Source of the DNA: Rhodocyclaceae bacterium
GTDB lineage: Bacteria > Pseudomonadota > Gammaproteobacteria > Burkholderiales > Rhodocyclaceae
Direction of reading: 5' to 3'
NCBI GenBank assembly: GCA_006218025.1
Contig: VBWA01000029.1
Location: 1-64,000, forward strand
DNA length: 64,000 bases
Notes under the pieces: generated by a model
What the model was told of the DNA's origin: nothing
Database searches by the model: none
Seen by the model: the letters and a program-made list of their open reading frames with translations, nothing else
Part shown: one piece after another, positions 1 to 8,722 of the stretch
Numbering within the stretch: the first letter of the stretch is position 1
How the letters are laid out: each line of letters begins with the position of its first letter
Program-made: the position numbers and the translations under genes

Positions 1-23
1 CTCCCATCCGCTGCGCGGCCCAC

Positions 24-45
24 GGCTGGCTTTGCACAGCCAGCC
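24..45. repeat. Perfect 8-bp-arm hairpin upstream of feoB-like gene
   Basis: GGCTGGCT, six bases, then AGCCAGCC form a perfect stem. The rest of 1-166 shows no supportable gene. It carries a second weaker GC-rich palindrome (CCTCGCCCC facing GGGGAGG, about 85-109). The stretch looks like extragenic repeat sequence, or the tail of a terminator region belonging to a gene left of the window. There is no U-tract, so a terminator is not proven. Confidence 0.45.
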
Positions 46-166
46 GGCTGCGGCGGCGCGACGCATGCGTCGCGAATTCCCGCCTCGCCCCCTCACGGGG
101 AGGCTTCTGATCAGCTCGCTTCGCTCGACTATCACCCGTCGCTCCGAACGAGTTATTTCACTTTAA

Positions 167-2218
167 ATGGCAGAGGTTTCCGTCCCCCTGCATACTCCGC
201 TGTTCCGTGGCGAACGGCGGCTGCGCATTGCCCTGGTCGGCCTGCCCGGCGGCGGCAAGACGACACTGTTCGACGCCGTTTCGAGCACCGCGCCGCACCT
301 CGGGGAGTTGACCGGTACGCATCGCATTTATCGCGAGTGCACGGTACAGATCGGTTTCGACGAAGCCAGCGTGGTCGATCTGCCGAGCATCCATTCCCTG
401 CATCATCTGCAGGGCGACGATCTCTCCGCGCTGAAATACCTGCTCTGGGGCGACGACCGCCCGCCCGTTTCGCTGCACGAGCAGTCCGGCCCGCCGGCAC
501 CCCTGGCCCCGCCCGACCTGATCATCCAGGTGATCGATGCCACCAGCCTGCAAGCTCACCTCGAGCTGACGCTGGAACTGAGCCAGTTGGGGCGGCCCAT
601 CGTGCTGGCGCTGAACCACATGGACGAGGCGGCGCGGAAGGGGCTCTACATCAACATCAAGGCCCTGGAAAAGCTGCTGGGCATGCCGGTGGTGCCCACC
701 GTGGCGCTGATGGGGCAGGGCATCGCGCAACTGTTCGGCGCCGCCGTAAATGCGGCGCGCGAGGCCACCTGTCCCTTGCCACAGCCGCCCAGCCGGCACA
801 TTGCGGAGAGCCTGCGGTCGCTGACGGAGGCGCTGAACCGCCCCGAGATCCATGCCGCGTTTCGCGTGCCGCACCCCATGCTGCTGGTCCAGTACGCCGC
901 CCATGACGGCTTCGTCGAGGACGAACTGCGCCAGCATTTTCCCGAACTGCTGCCGCAACTCGAAGCCCTGCGCGAAGCTGCGGGACTGCGGCTGCCGCGA
1001 CCGCTGGCGGAGGAACTGCATGCCGATCGCCACCATCGCGCCGCCACCCTGGTCGAGGCCGCGATGCGCATGGGATCGCCGGCCGAGGGTTACGGAGCGC
1101 ACGACTGGCGCTACTGGCTCGACGAGTTGTTCCTGCATCCGCGCTGGGGCCTGATCGGCGGCCTCGCCGTGTTCGCCGCGGTGCTCTTCGTGGTGTTCGA
1201 GATCAGCGGCTGGATCGATTCGATGACCACGGTGCGCCTGGCCGCGGCCTTCGCCGACTGGCAACCGCAATCCACCGGGGGCGTGGTCGGGCGTGCCGTA
1301 CTCGACGGCCTGATCGGACTGGTCGGCATCGTGGTGCCCTACATGATTCCGCTGGTCATGCTGCTGGTGACGCTGGAAGAAGCAGGACTGATGCACCGCA
1401 TCGCCTTCGTCGTCGACCGCGGCTTCCACCAGATCGGCCTGCACGGCGGCGTCGCCGTGCCCTTCCTGCTCGGCCTGGGCTGCAACGTGCCGGCCATCTC
1501 CGGTGCCGCCAGGGCCACTAGCGGCCGCGAGCGCGTGATTGCGTCGGTGCTGATCACCTTCGTCCCCTGCTCGGCACGTTCAGCCATCATCCTCGCCATC
1601 GCCGGCAAGTACCTCGGCGCTGTCGGCGTGTTCGGCATCTTCGCCCTGACCCTGATCGTGATTGCCGTCATGGGTCGTCTGCTTTCGCGCCGCGATCGCG
1701 AACTCGGCCCCGGCCAGGTACAGGAAATCCCCGCCTATGCACTGCCGACCTGGCGCATCCTGCTGGGCGAGACATGGGCCCGCACCAGCGACATTCTCAC
1801 CATCGTGACGCCCCTGCTGGTGGGCGGCAGCGTGGTGCTGGCGCTGCTCAATCACGTCGGCGCCGACAGCCTGATCAACACCTTGCTGATGCCGGTGACG
1901 GTGTGGTGGCTGGGCCTGCCCCTGGCGCTCGGCGTGCCCTTGCTGTTCGGCGTGCTGCGCAAGGAACTCTCGCTGCTGATGATCTACCAGGCGCTGGGCA
2001 CCCAGGAAATCGGCAGCTTGCTCGGTTCGGTACAGATCGTTACCCTGTTGTTGTTTCTCACCTTTTACGTACCCTGCGTGTCCACCTTCGCCGTCATGCT
2101 CAAGACCATCGGGCGCAAGGATGCCTTGTTCTCGGTGGCGGTATCGGTTGGCGTGGCGCTACTGGTCAGTGGTGTCGTGCGCGCAGGCTTGAATGGAGCT
2201 GAATTCCTTGCGTACTGA
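167..2218 (+). CDS. FeoB-like ferrous iron transporter, divergent
   Basis: A 683-residue inner-membrane protein with FeoB architecture: an N-terminal GTPase domain (about residues 18-190), a linker, then a polytopic membrane domain. Visible motifs are a P-loop GLPGGGKTT (FeoB normally has NCGKT), DLPS in the place of the G3 DLPG, and NHMD for the G4 NxxD. Both FeoB gate signatures are recognisable: GLGCNVPAISGAARATSGRE with FVPCSARSAI, and a RKELSLL segment near the C-terminus. In FeoB the protein imports Fe2+ with GTP hydrolysis. No FeoA or FeoC lies next to it. The altered G1 and G3 motifs make nucleotide specificity or even the metal uncertain. The ATG at 167 is taken as start because the P-loop follows at the usual distance, but no clear ribosome-binding site is seen. 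Confidence 0.8.
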   Translation: MAEVSVPLHTPLFRGERRLRIALVGLPGGGKTTLFDAVSSTAPHLGELTGTHRIYRECTVQIGFDEASVVDLPSIHSLHHLQGDDLSALKYLLWGDDRPPVSLHEQSGPPAPLAPPDLIIQVIDATSLQAHLELTLELSQLGRPIVLALNHMDEAARKGLYINIKALEKLLGMPVVPTVALMGQGIAQLFGAAVNAAREATCPLPQPPSRHIAESLRSLTEALNRPEIHAAFRVPHPMLLVQYAAHDGFVEDELRQHFPELLPQLEALREAAGLRLPRPLAEELHADRHHRAATLVEAAMRMGSPAEGYGAHDWRYWLDELFLHPRWGLIGGLAVFAAVLFVVFEISGWIDSMTTVRLAAAFADWQPQSTGGVVGRAVLDGLIGLVGIVVPYMIPLVMLLVTLEEAGLMHRIAFVVDRGFHQIGLHGGVAVPFLLGLGCNVPAISGAARATSGRERVIASVLITFVPCSARSAIILAIAGKYLGAVGVFGIFALTLIVIAVMGRLLSRRDRELGPGQVQEIPAYALPTWRILLGETWARTSDILTIVTPLLVGGSVVLALLNHVGADSLINTLLMPVTVWWLGLPLALGVPLLFGVLRKELSLLMIYQALGTQEIGSLLGSVQIVTLLLFLTFYVPCVSTFAVMLKTIGRKDALFSVAVSVGVALLVSGVVRAGLNGAEFLAY

Positions 2219-2308
2219 TATTCGCCATCTACCCTCGACGCGGGTTTCCGGCCTGTACCGGCTATCATCTTGACCATTCCCCAAACCCGGGAAGAAAAGG
2301 CGCTACCC

Positions 2309-2674
2309 ATGCAAGCATTCGATTTTGACCAGGCCATCGCCCTGCACCGGTCGTGGAAGATGAAATTCCACCTGGCCCTCGATCGTGTTGAAGGCCGGGA
2401 CTTCGACACCCAGCCGATCGGCGATGCCGCACAGTGCAGCCTCGGCCAGTGGTTGGCGGCCAACGCCGGCGAGCTGGAAGACTACGCTTCGGCCAGGGAG
2501 CTGCTGACAGTGCACGAGGAATTTCACCGCCAGGCACAATCCATCGCCGACGCAATCAGGAGTGGCAAAATTGTTCGCTTGAGTGACAAATTCATCATTG
2601 AGTTCGGCGTCCTTTCGGGAAGAATCGAAGCCTTGCTGGCGCGGCTCAAGACGGAGCTGCAGCAGACCGGGTGA
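2309..2674 (+). CDS. CZB (chemoreceptor zinc-binding) domain protein
   Basis: A soluble protein of 121 residues made almost entirely of a CZB domain, the helical zinc-binding module first defined at the end of bacterial chemoreceptors and diguanylate cyclases. The diagnostic pattern is present: LHRSWK near the N-terminus (first His), QCSLGQWL in the middle (Cys ligand) and VHEEFH (two further His). No receptor or GGDEF domain is attached, so it may sense zinc or redox state as a free-standing partner. The start at 2309 is preferred over an in-frame ATG at 2270 because GGGAAGAAAAGG lies just upstream and the CZB homology begins there. Confidence 0.82.
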   Translation: MQAFDFDQAIALHRSWKMKFHLALDRVEGRDFDTQPIGDAAQCSLGQWLAANAGELEDYASARELLTVHEEFHRQAQSIADAIRSGKIVRLSDKFIIEFGVLSGRIEALLARLKTELQQTG

Positions 2675-2744
2675 GCAGAGCTCGAGCCTTTGCTTGTCCG
2701 GCCCACCAACCTCGCGACCATTATCGAGTGCCAATCCAGACACC

Positions 2745-5594
2745 ATGACTAGAGCGACCATCTATACCAGGACCGACAAAGGCGAGCAGACGGCGGCCTC
2801 GGAATCCCGCGAGCTCGCGAACGATCTGCGCAAGGCACTGGACGCTATCGATGGAATTTCTTCCGTCGATGCGCTGCTACACAAGCTCAACTTCCGGGAC
2901 GCCGCGTGGCTCGACAGGGCGCTGGCGGCTCTCGTCACAAAGGACCTGATCCGCGAAGCCGAGAGCTCGGAAGGAGCGCTCGACTTCACCGCGCCCCCGC
3001 CGATCGATGACTCCAAGCGCAAGGCCGAGGAAAAGGTCCGACACGAGGCGGAACAAAAGGTCCGACACGAGGCGGAACAAAAGGCGCGACACGAAGCAGA
3101 GCAGAAAGCCCGACACGAGGCGGAAGTAAAGGCGAAACACGAAGCCGAACAAAAGGCGAAACACGAAGCCGAGCAAAAGGCCCGGCACGAAGCCGAACAA
3201 AAGGCCAAACACGAGGTCGAGGCAAAAGCCCGACACGAAGCCGAGCAAAAGGCCCGGCACGAGGCCGAACAAAAGGCGCGGCAGGAGGCCGAACAAAAGG
3301 CCCGGCACGAGGCGGCAGAAAAGGCGAAGCACGAAGCCGAGGCAAAGGCCCGACCGAAGCACGAAGCCGAGGCAAAGGCCCGACATGAGGTGGAAGAAAA
3401 GGCGAAGCGAGAGGCCGAGGAGCAGGAGCTGAAATTGGCCGCGGAACGGGTGCGGCTCAAGGCCGCTGAGCGCGCCCGGCAGGACGCTGAGGAACAGGCG
3501 CGAAAGCTGGAAGAGCAGGAACTGAAATTGGCCACGGAACGGGTGCGGAGTAAAGCCGCTGAACACGCCCGGAAGGACGCCGAAGTACAGGCGCAAAAGC
3601 TGGCCGAAGAACAGGCGCTGCGAGAAACCGCTGAACGAGCTCGGCTGGAAGCCGAAGCACAGACGCGAAAGCTGGCCGAAGAGCAGACGCTGCGCGAAGC
3701 CGCCGAACGCGCCCGGCGGGAAGCGGAGGAAAAGGCGCAACGGATGGCCGAGGAACTGGCGCGACGCGACGCCGAAGAAAAGGCCCGGCGCGAGGCCGAA
3801 GAAAAGGCCCGGCGCGAGGCCGAAGAAAAGACCCGACGCGACGCAGAAGAGAAGGCCCGGCGCGAGGCCGAAGAGAAGGCCCGGCGCGAGGCCGAAGAAA
3901 AGGCGCGGCGGGAGACCGAGGAAAAGGTGCGGCGCGACGCCGAAGCAAAAGCCCGACAGGAGGCCGAAGCAAAAGCCCGACGCGAGGCCGAAGATAAGGC
4001 CCGGCGCGAGGCCGAGGAAAAGGCCCGGCAGGAGGCCGAAGAAAAGGCCCGGCAGGAGGCCGAAGAAAAGGCCCGGCAGGAGGCCGAGGAAAAGGCCCGG
4101 CAGGAGGCCGAGGAAAAGGCCCGGCAGGAGGCCGAGGAAAAGGTCCGGCAGGAGGCCGAAGAGAAGGCCCGGCGCGAGGCCGAGGAAAAGGCCCGGCGGG
4201 ACGCCGAGGAAAAGCAGCAGCGGGACGCCGAGGAAGTCGCCCGACGCGAGGACGCCGAGCGCCCTCGCCAGGAAGTCGAAGCGCAGGAGCGCATGGCGGT
4301 GGAAGAAAAGGCATGGCGCGAAGCCGAGGAGAAGTTCCGCCGCGAGGAGCAGGAGGCCGCCGCAAAGAGGGGCAAGCGGGCGGCCGCGAAGGAAGTCAAT
4401 GCCGGTGCGGCGAAGCCGAGCAAACGGGCCCAGCAACTCGCGATCGGAATCACTGCACTGCTTCTGGTTGGCCTGGTGGCCATCCACCTGATCTCGTTCG
4501 ATGGACAGATTCCGCAGTTCGAGAAATCGCTGGCCGCGCAGTTTCAGCAGCCGGTGAAAATCCAGGCGCTGCGCCTGTCGCTGGTGCCGCAGCGGCACGT
4601 GCGGCTCGAGGGTGTTTCAATCGGCAGTGAAGGGCAGATCAAGATCCTCCAGATCAAGGCGACGGGGGCGCTTGGCAACCTGTTCGCAGACAAGAAGGCG
4701 TTCTCGTCGGTTGAGCTGGACTCCCCCGTCATAACGGAAGAGGGCTTGGGCTGGCTCCTGTTCGGCAAGCCGTCGGCGGGGGGCACTGTGTTCGGTCCGG
4801 TCAGTGTGCTGAACGCCACACTTCAATCGAAGAATGTCAGTTTTCCCGCTTTCGACGCAAAACTGCAACCCGACGGCGAGGGCGCGTGGAAAACCATTGC
4901 CATCGAATCGGCGGACAAGAACCTCAACCTGGAACTGACGCCGAAGGGTGAGTCGGTGCAGGCCGACTTCAAGGCGAGGTCATTCAGGATTCCTTTCGGG
5001 TCGAACCTCACGCTCGACGACCTGGTGGTCAGCGGCACGGCGGACAGAACCGGACTTTCCGTGACGGAGTTCAAGGCCTTTGCCCATGGCGGCATCCTCG
5101 GCGGCAGCGCCAGACTGACATGGGGTACGCAGTGGAATCTTTCCGGAAAGTTGAACGCCAAGCAGGTCGACGCTTCCCGGCTCGTTCCCGGCTTGGTGGA
5201 CGGCGGAAGGCTGGTGGGGGCTGCCACCTATGCCATGCAGGCACCGGATGCCGCCGGGCTCTTCGCGGCCAATCGCCTGGAAGGCGAATTCATTGTCTCG
5301 AGAGGAACCCTGCTGGGAGTGGACCTCGGACGCATGCTGCAGGGGGGAGGGATGAGCGGCGAAACCCGGTTCTCCGAGCTCGCCGCAGATGTTGTGCATG
5401 ACCGTGGCACGACTCAACTCCGGCAGGTGCGCCTGACCGAGGGCGCGCTGTCAGCCAATGGCACGGCCGAGGTCGATGTGAACAGCAATGTCCGCGGGCG
5501 GTTCGCCGTAGAGCTCAGGATGTCCGGGGGGCAGCGGCGGGCCAATCTTGCGGTAGTCGGCACCCTGAAGAAAATCGAATGGCGCCGGCAGTAG
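2745..5594 (+). CDS. Coiled-coil octapeptide-repeat membrane protein with AsmA-like C-terminus
   Basis: About 949 residues in four parts. Residues 1-90 are a small helical, possibly winged-helix-like domain. Residues 92-545 are a highly charged coiled coil built of an eight-residue unit ([16 protein letters not shown] and variants). One membrane helix ([20 protein letters not shown]) lies at about 565-585. A C-terminal region of about 360 residues has AsmA-like features: short beta-rich stretches, '[14 protein letters not shown]' and a late '[12 protein letters not shown]' segment. The likely topology is cytoplasmic coil and periplasmic AsmA-like domain. AsmA-family proteins act in envelope biogenesis and lipid transport; the role here is not known. 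The start at 2745 is chosen over 2583 because the upstream extension overlaps the CZB gene and is low quality. The 24-bp DNA repeat is prone to expansion, so length may vary between strains. Confidence 0.8.
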   Translation: MTRATIYTRTDKGEQTAASESRELANDLRKALDAIDGISSVDALLHKLNFRDAAWLDRALAALVTKDLIREAESSEGALDFTAPPPIDDSKRKAEEKVRHEAEQKVRHEAEQKARHEAEQKARHEAEVKAKHEAEQKAKHEAEQKARHEAEQKAKHEVEAKARHEAEQKARHEAEQKARQEAEQKARHEAAEKAKHEAEAKARPKHEAEAKARHEVEEKAKREAEEQELKLAAERVRLKAAERARQDAEEQARKLEEQELKLATERVRSKAAEHARKDAEVQAQKLAEEQALRETAERARLEAEAQTRKLAEEQTLREAAERARREAEEKAQRMAEELARRDAEEKARREAEEKARREAEEKTRRDAEEKARREAEEKARREAEEKARRETEEKVRRDAEAKARQEAEAKARREAEDKARREAEEKARQEAEEKARQEAEEKARQEAEEKARQEAEEKARQEAEEKVRQEAEEKARREAEEKARRDAEEKQQRDAEEVARREDAERPRQEVEAQERMAVEEKAWREAEEKFRREEQEAAAKRGKRAAAKEVNAGAAKPSKRAQQLAIGITALLLVGLVAIHLISFDGQIPQFEKSLAAQFQQPVKIQALRLSLVPQRHVRLEGVSIGSEGQIKILQIKATGALGNLFADKKAFSSVELDSPVITEEGLGWLLFGKPSAGGTVFGPVSVLNATLQSKNVSFPAFDAKLQPDGEGAWKTIAIESADKNLNLELTPKGESVQADFKARSFRIPFGSNLTLDDLVVSGTADRTGLSVTEFKAFAHGGILGGSARLTWGTQWNLSGKLNAKQVDASRLVPGLVDGGRLVGAATYAMQAPDAAGLFAANRLEGEFIVSRGTLLGVDLGRMLQGGGMSGETRFSELAADVVHDRGTTQLRQVRLTEGALSANGTAEVDVNSNVRGRFAVELRMSGGQRRANLAVVGTLKKIEWRRQ

Positions 5595-5661
5595 GACTCG
5601 ACGGACCGGCGGCGATGAACTTCGACATGGCTGACGGCCCGGATCACCACAAAGGACTCCG

Positions 5662-6111
5662 ATGAATCCACAGAACGGTTACGACGTCGAAGACATCACT
5701 GTCGGTATGAGCGCAGAAACCGCCAAGACCATTACCGATGCGGACATCGTGCTTTTTGCCGGCGTGTCTACCGACGTCAACGCGGTGCACATGGATGAAG
5801 AGTACGGGCGGACCACCCAGTTCGGCGGCCGCATCGCCCACGGCATGCTGAGCGCCAGCCTGCTGTCGTCGGTGCTGGGCAATCGCTTGCCGGGGCCGGG
5901 CGTGATCTACATGAGCCAGTCCCTGCGCTTTCGCGCGCCGGTGCGCATCGGCGACACGGTGCATGCCAAGGTCACGGTCAAGGAGGTCATCGCGGAAAAG
6001 TGCCGGGTGATTCTCGACACCGTGTGCACCGTGGGCGACAAGGTGGTCATCGATGGTGAAGCGATGGTGATGGCAACCTCGCGGCGCAAGCGCGAGGCGG
6101 CCGCCAAATAG
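5662..6111 (+). CDS. MaoC-family (R)-specific enoyl-CoA hydratase
   Basis: A 149-residue single hot-dog-fold protein of the MaoC/PhaJ family, which hydrates trans-2-enoyl-CoA to (R)-3-hydroxyacyl-CoA. It contains the hydratase signature: 'ADIVLFAGVSTDVNAVHMDEEYG' carries the catalytic Asp and His five residues apart, followed by 'FGGRIAHGMLSASLLSSVLG'. The length matches PhaJ-type enzymes. In polyester-making bacteria such enzymes feed beta-oxidation intermediates into polyhydroxyalkanoate synthesis; that role here is inference, as no pha gene is in the window. It lies directly upstream of hslR. Confidence 0.88.
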   Translation: MNPQNGYDVEDITVGMSAETAKTITDADIVLFAGVSTDVNAVHMDEEYGRTTQFGGRIAHGMLSASLLSSVLGNRLPGPGVIYMSQSLRFRAPVRIGDTVHAKVTVKEVIAEKCRVILDTVCTVGDKVVIDGEAMVMATSRRKREAAAK

Positions 6112-6137
6112 TCCGCTTCGATCCCGCTCCCTGTTTC

Positions 6138-6530
6138 ATGACAGAGCATGACGACCAGCCACGGCAGCGCATCGACAAGTGGCTCTGGGCGGCGCGCTTC
6201 TTCAAGACGCGCAGCCTCGCCGCCGCCGCGGTCGATGGCGGCCGGGTCAAATGGAACGGCCAGCACGTCAAGCCGGCGCGCGAACTGAAGGCAGGCGACG
6301 AGCTGGATATAGTTGCCGGCGAACTGCGCTGGACCGTCCTCGTGCGCGGCGTGAACGCCCAGCGCCGGCCCGCGCCGGAAGCCCGCCTGCTTTATGAGGA
6401 AACCGCGGAGAGCGCGGCCCGCCGCCTGCAGCAGCAGGAAATTCGCCGTCTGGCGCCGATGCCCGGCGCGGACCTGAAGGGCCGGCCGACGAAGAAGGCC
6501 GGGAGACTGATTCGCGGCTTCAATGAATGA
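6138..6530 (+). CDS. hslR: Heat-shock protein 15, S4-domain RNA-binding protein
   Basis: A 130-residue protein with an N-terminal S4 domain beginning 'QRIDKWLWAARFFKTRSLA', followed by 'GGRVKWNGQHVKPARELKAGD', and a basic C-terminal tail ending in a Lys/Arg-rich stretch. This is the HslR (Hsp15) pattern. Hsp15 binds free 50S subunits that carry a stalled peptidyl-tRNA and helps recycle them after heat stress. It starts 27 bp after the MaoC gene. Confidence 0.9.
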   Translation: MTEHDDQPRQRIDKWLWAARFFKTRSLAAAAVDGGRVKWNGQHVKPARELKAGDELDIVAGELRWTVLVRGVNAQRRPAPEARLLYEETAESAARRLQQQEIRRLAPMPGADLKGRPTKKAGRLIRGFNE

Positions 6531-6596
6531 GGATCGCCTGGTGAGCCCGTCCCCGGTGATACTCTCCGCTCTTGGCGAATTGAGGCGGGGCAGCAG

Positions 6597-7946
6597 ATGG
6601 AAATGAGCATTGCACTGGTGGCGGGCCTGGTGATCGGCGGCGTGCTGGTCGCCTGGGTTCTCGGCGTGCGCGTGCGCGAGGCGCAGGCTCGGCTGGCCCG
6701 GCAGGAAAGCGAACTGGCGGCGCTGCGTGCCCAGGAGTCGGCGCTGGCGATACGCTGCGCCACCCTGCAAACCGAGCTGGAAAAGGACCAGGCCCTGTTC
6801 GCCGAGCGGCAAGCCACGCTCGAAGCCGCGCGCGACAGCTTCGCCGACGCCTTCAAGGTGATTTCGGCCGATGCGCTGGCGAAGAACAACCAGTCATTCC
6901 TCGAACTCGCCCGCGCCACGCTGGAGGCGCAGCAGGCGGCCGCGCTGGCCTCGGCGCGGACCGATCTGGACAAGCGCCAGCTGGCCATCGGCGAGCTGGT
7001 GGCGCCGGTCAAGGTGTCGCTGGAAAAATTCGAACTGCATATCCAGGGCATCGAAAAGTCGCGCATCGACGCCTACGCCACGCTGACCGAGCAGGTGCGC
7101 GCCATGGCCGAGGCGCAGGGGGCATTGCGCCTGGAAACCGGCAACCTGGTCAAGGCCCTGCGCGCGCCGCAAACGCGCGGGCGCTGGGGCGAGCTGCAAC
7201 TCAAGCGCGTGGTCGAAATGGCCGGCATGCTCGATCACTGCGACTTCTTCGAGCAGGAAAGCACCACCACCGAAGACGGCCGGCTGCGCCCCGACATGGT
7301 CATCAAGCTGCCTGGCGGCAAGAACATCGTGGTCGATGCCAAGGCGCCGCTGGCCGCCTACCTCGAAGCGCTGGAAGCGACCGACGAGGAGGAGAAGAAG
7401 CGCAAGCTGGCCGATCACGCACGCCAGGTGCGCGAGCACCTCAAGAAGCTCGGCCAGAAAGCCTACTGGGAGCAGTTCCAGCCCTCGCCCGATTTCGTCG
7501 TGCTGTTCCTGCCCGGCGAGATGTTCTACTCGGCCGCGCTGGAGGCCGATCCCTCGCTGATCGAGCAGGGCGTCGAGCAGCGCGTGATCCTCGCCACGCC
7601 GACCACGCTGATCGCGCTGCTGCGCGCTGTCGCCTATGGCTGGACGCAGCAGGCGCTGACCGAAAACGCCGAGCGCATCAGCCAGCTCGGGCGCGAGCTT
7701 TACGACCGCATCGCGACGGTGGCCGAACACTGGGGCCGCGTCGGCAAGAACCTCGGCGAGGCGGTCGGCGCCTACAACGAGTCGGTGGCCTCCATGGAGA
7801 GGCGGGTGCTGGTCTCGGCGCGCAAGTTCCGCGACCTGAAAGTAGGCAGCGAGGACAAGGAAATCCGCGACCTCAACCCGGTCGAGGCGCTGCCGCGCGA
7901 GCCGCAGGCGCCCGAATTGCTGGCGAAGGATAGGCTCATCCCATGA
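6597..7946 (+). CDS. rmuC: DNA recombination protein RmuC
   Basis: A 449-residue protein with an N-terminal membrane anchor (residues about 4-22), a long coiled coil (about 25-150) and the RmuC domain (PF02646) from about 170 to 400. Conserved stretches include '[22 protein letters not shown]', '[22 protein letters not shown]' and '[11 protein letters not shown]'. The RmuC core resembles PD-(D/E)XK nucleases, and the family limits inversion at short inverted repeats. An in-frame ATG two codons downstream (6603) is an equally possible start. A variant copy of the bipartite 21-bp motif lies on the opposite strand at 6736-6756. Confidence 0.9.
   Translation: MEMSIALVAGLVIGGVLVAWVLGVRVREAQARLARQESELAALRAQESALAIRCATLQTELEKDQALFAERQATLEAARDSFADAFKVISADALAKNNQSFLELARATLEAQQAAALASARTDLDKRQLAIGELVAPVKVSLEKFELHIQGIEKSRIDAYATLTEQVRAMAEAQGALRLETGNLVKALRAPQTRGRWGELQLKRVVEMAGMLDHCDFFEQESTTTEDGRLRPDMVIKLPGGKNIVVDAKAPLAAYLEALEATDEEEKKRKLADHARQVREHLKKLGQKAYWEQFQPSPDFVVLFLPGEMFYSAALEADPSLIEQGVEQRVILATPTTLIALLRAVAYGWTQQALTENAERISQLGRELYDRIATVAEHWGRVGKNLGEAVGAYNESVASMERRVLVSARKFRDLKVGSEDKEIRDLNPVEALPREPQAPELLAKDRLIP
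6736..6756 (-). repeat. Bipartite 21-bp motif, weaker copy
   Basis: On the minus strand AGCGT, ATCG, CCAGCGCCGACT, antisense in rmuC. The right half is perfect; the left half has two changes. Confidence 0.6.
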
Positions 7947-7992
7947 GCCTTGCGGCGGGCAGACTGTTCTCCATTCTCAAGGAGGCAGTCAC

Positions 7993-8109
7993 ATGTACAT
8001 CGATCAGGTATTCGTCCAGCAATCCGTTCATCCCGCCGATCTCGCCGTGTTCATCGTCACCACGACCCTGTGTGCACTCGGCGCCCTGATGTTGCCGCTG
8101 GCGGGATAA
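7993..8109 (+). CDS. 38-residue single-membrane-span peptide
   Basis: A short open frame of 38 codons encoding a peptide with one hydrophobic helix ('DLAVFIVTTTLCALGALMLPL') after a polar N-terminus of about 15 residues. The support is a near-perfect ribosome-binding site AAGGAGG ending six bases before the ATG, stronger than most in this window, and a clean gap between rmuC and the ORF6N gene. No family is recognised. It could be a regulatory membrane peptide or a small toxin-like peptide; no evidence separates these. Confidence 0.5.
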   Translation: MYIDQVFVQQSVHPADLAVFIVTTTLCALGALMLPLAG

Positions 8110-8144
8110 TCAATCAAGGTGTGGCCCAAAAAGTCTGATTCCCA

Positions 8145-8699
8145 ATGACCAAAATCGCTCCCCAGCCGGAAAATCTTGCCCCGCTCGTCCTGGCCATCCG
8201 TGGCGAAAAGGTACTGCTGGATATGGACCTCGCGGAACTCTATGACGTGGGAACAAAAGTTCTTAATCAAGCGGTAAAGCGAAACCTCGACCGGTTTCCT
8301 GCCGATTTCATGTTCCAACTCACGATCGGGGAATGGGAGAAGTTGCGGTCACAAACTGTGACCGCATCATCAAGAGCGAGCCCTATGCGGTCACAAGTTG
8401 TGACCGCATCCCGGCGTAATGTCAGCGCCTTGCCCTACGCCTTCACCGAGCAGGGTATCGCCATGCTCTCCAGTGTCCTGCGTTCGCCGCGTGCGGTTGA
8501 AGTGAATATCGCCATCATGCGCACCTTCGTCCAGCTTCGGCGTCTCATGGACTCGAATAGCGACCTCGCCCGCAAGATCGAGGCGATGGAAATGAGATAC
8601 GACGAGCAGTTCTCTGCGATCTTCGATGCGATCAAACAACTGATTGCGGACGATCAGACGCACAAGGCCAAGCCCAAGCGCTCCATCGGATTCCTCTGA
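8145..8699 (+). CDS. ORF6N-domain DNA-binding protein
   Basis: A 184-residue protein with an N-terminal ORF6N domain: 'IRGEKVLLDMDLAELYDVGTK', 'LNQAVKRNLDRFPADFMFQLT' and 'LPYAFTEQGIAMLSSVLRSPRAVEVNIAIMR' are hallmark stretches. A helical tail follows. ORF6N proteins are typical of phages and other mobile regions, and this gene looks less GC-rich than its neighbours, which suggests acquisition. Odd feature: the variable segment before 'LPYAFTEQG' carries two copies of an RSQxVTAS peptide whose DNA forms two large palindromes (8344-8409). Confidence 0.85.
   Translation: MTKIAPQPENLAPLVLAIRGEKVLLDMDLAELYDVGTKVLNQAVKRNLDRFPADFMFQLTIGEWEKLRSQTVTASSRASPMRSQVVTASRRNVSALPYAFTEQGIAMLSSVLRSPRAVEVNIAIMRTFVQLRRLMDSNSDLARKIEAMEMRYDEQFSAIFDAIKQLIADDQTHKAKPKRSIGFL
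8344..8409. repeat. Two near-perfect palindromes inside the ORF6N gene
   Basis: The first palindrome (8344-8366) has ten-base arms TGCGGTCACA/TGTGACCGCA around three bases. The second (8385-8409) has twelve-base arms ATGCGGTCACAA/TTGTGACCGCAT around a single base. Each encodes an RSQxVT peptide, so part of the symmetry may follow from a conserved peptide. The perfect duplicated arms also resemble a repressor operator. Confidence 0.7.
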
Positions 8700-8722
8700 T
8701 CTGCGGACGTGTGGGGTCCACG

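Noticed and set aside
2762-4598. Long antisense open frames opposite the coiled-coil repeat
   Set aside because: They arise from the codon composition of the repeated GAG/GCC/AAG units; the predicted proteins are Ser/Ala/Phe- or Leu-rich repeats with no family, start signal or membrane logic.
7950-8138. 62-codon frame overlapping the small membrane peptide
   Set aside because: Arg-rich, no ribosome-binding site; the overlapping 38-codon frame has an ideal one.
8145-8699. ORF6N gene as evidence of a prophage
   Set aside because: No other phage gene, integrase or attachment site nearby; a lone acquired gene is the simpler reading.
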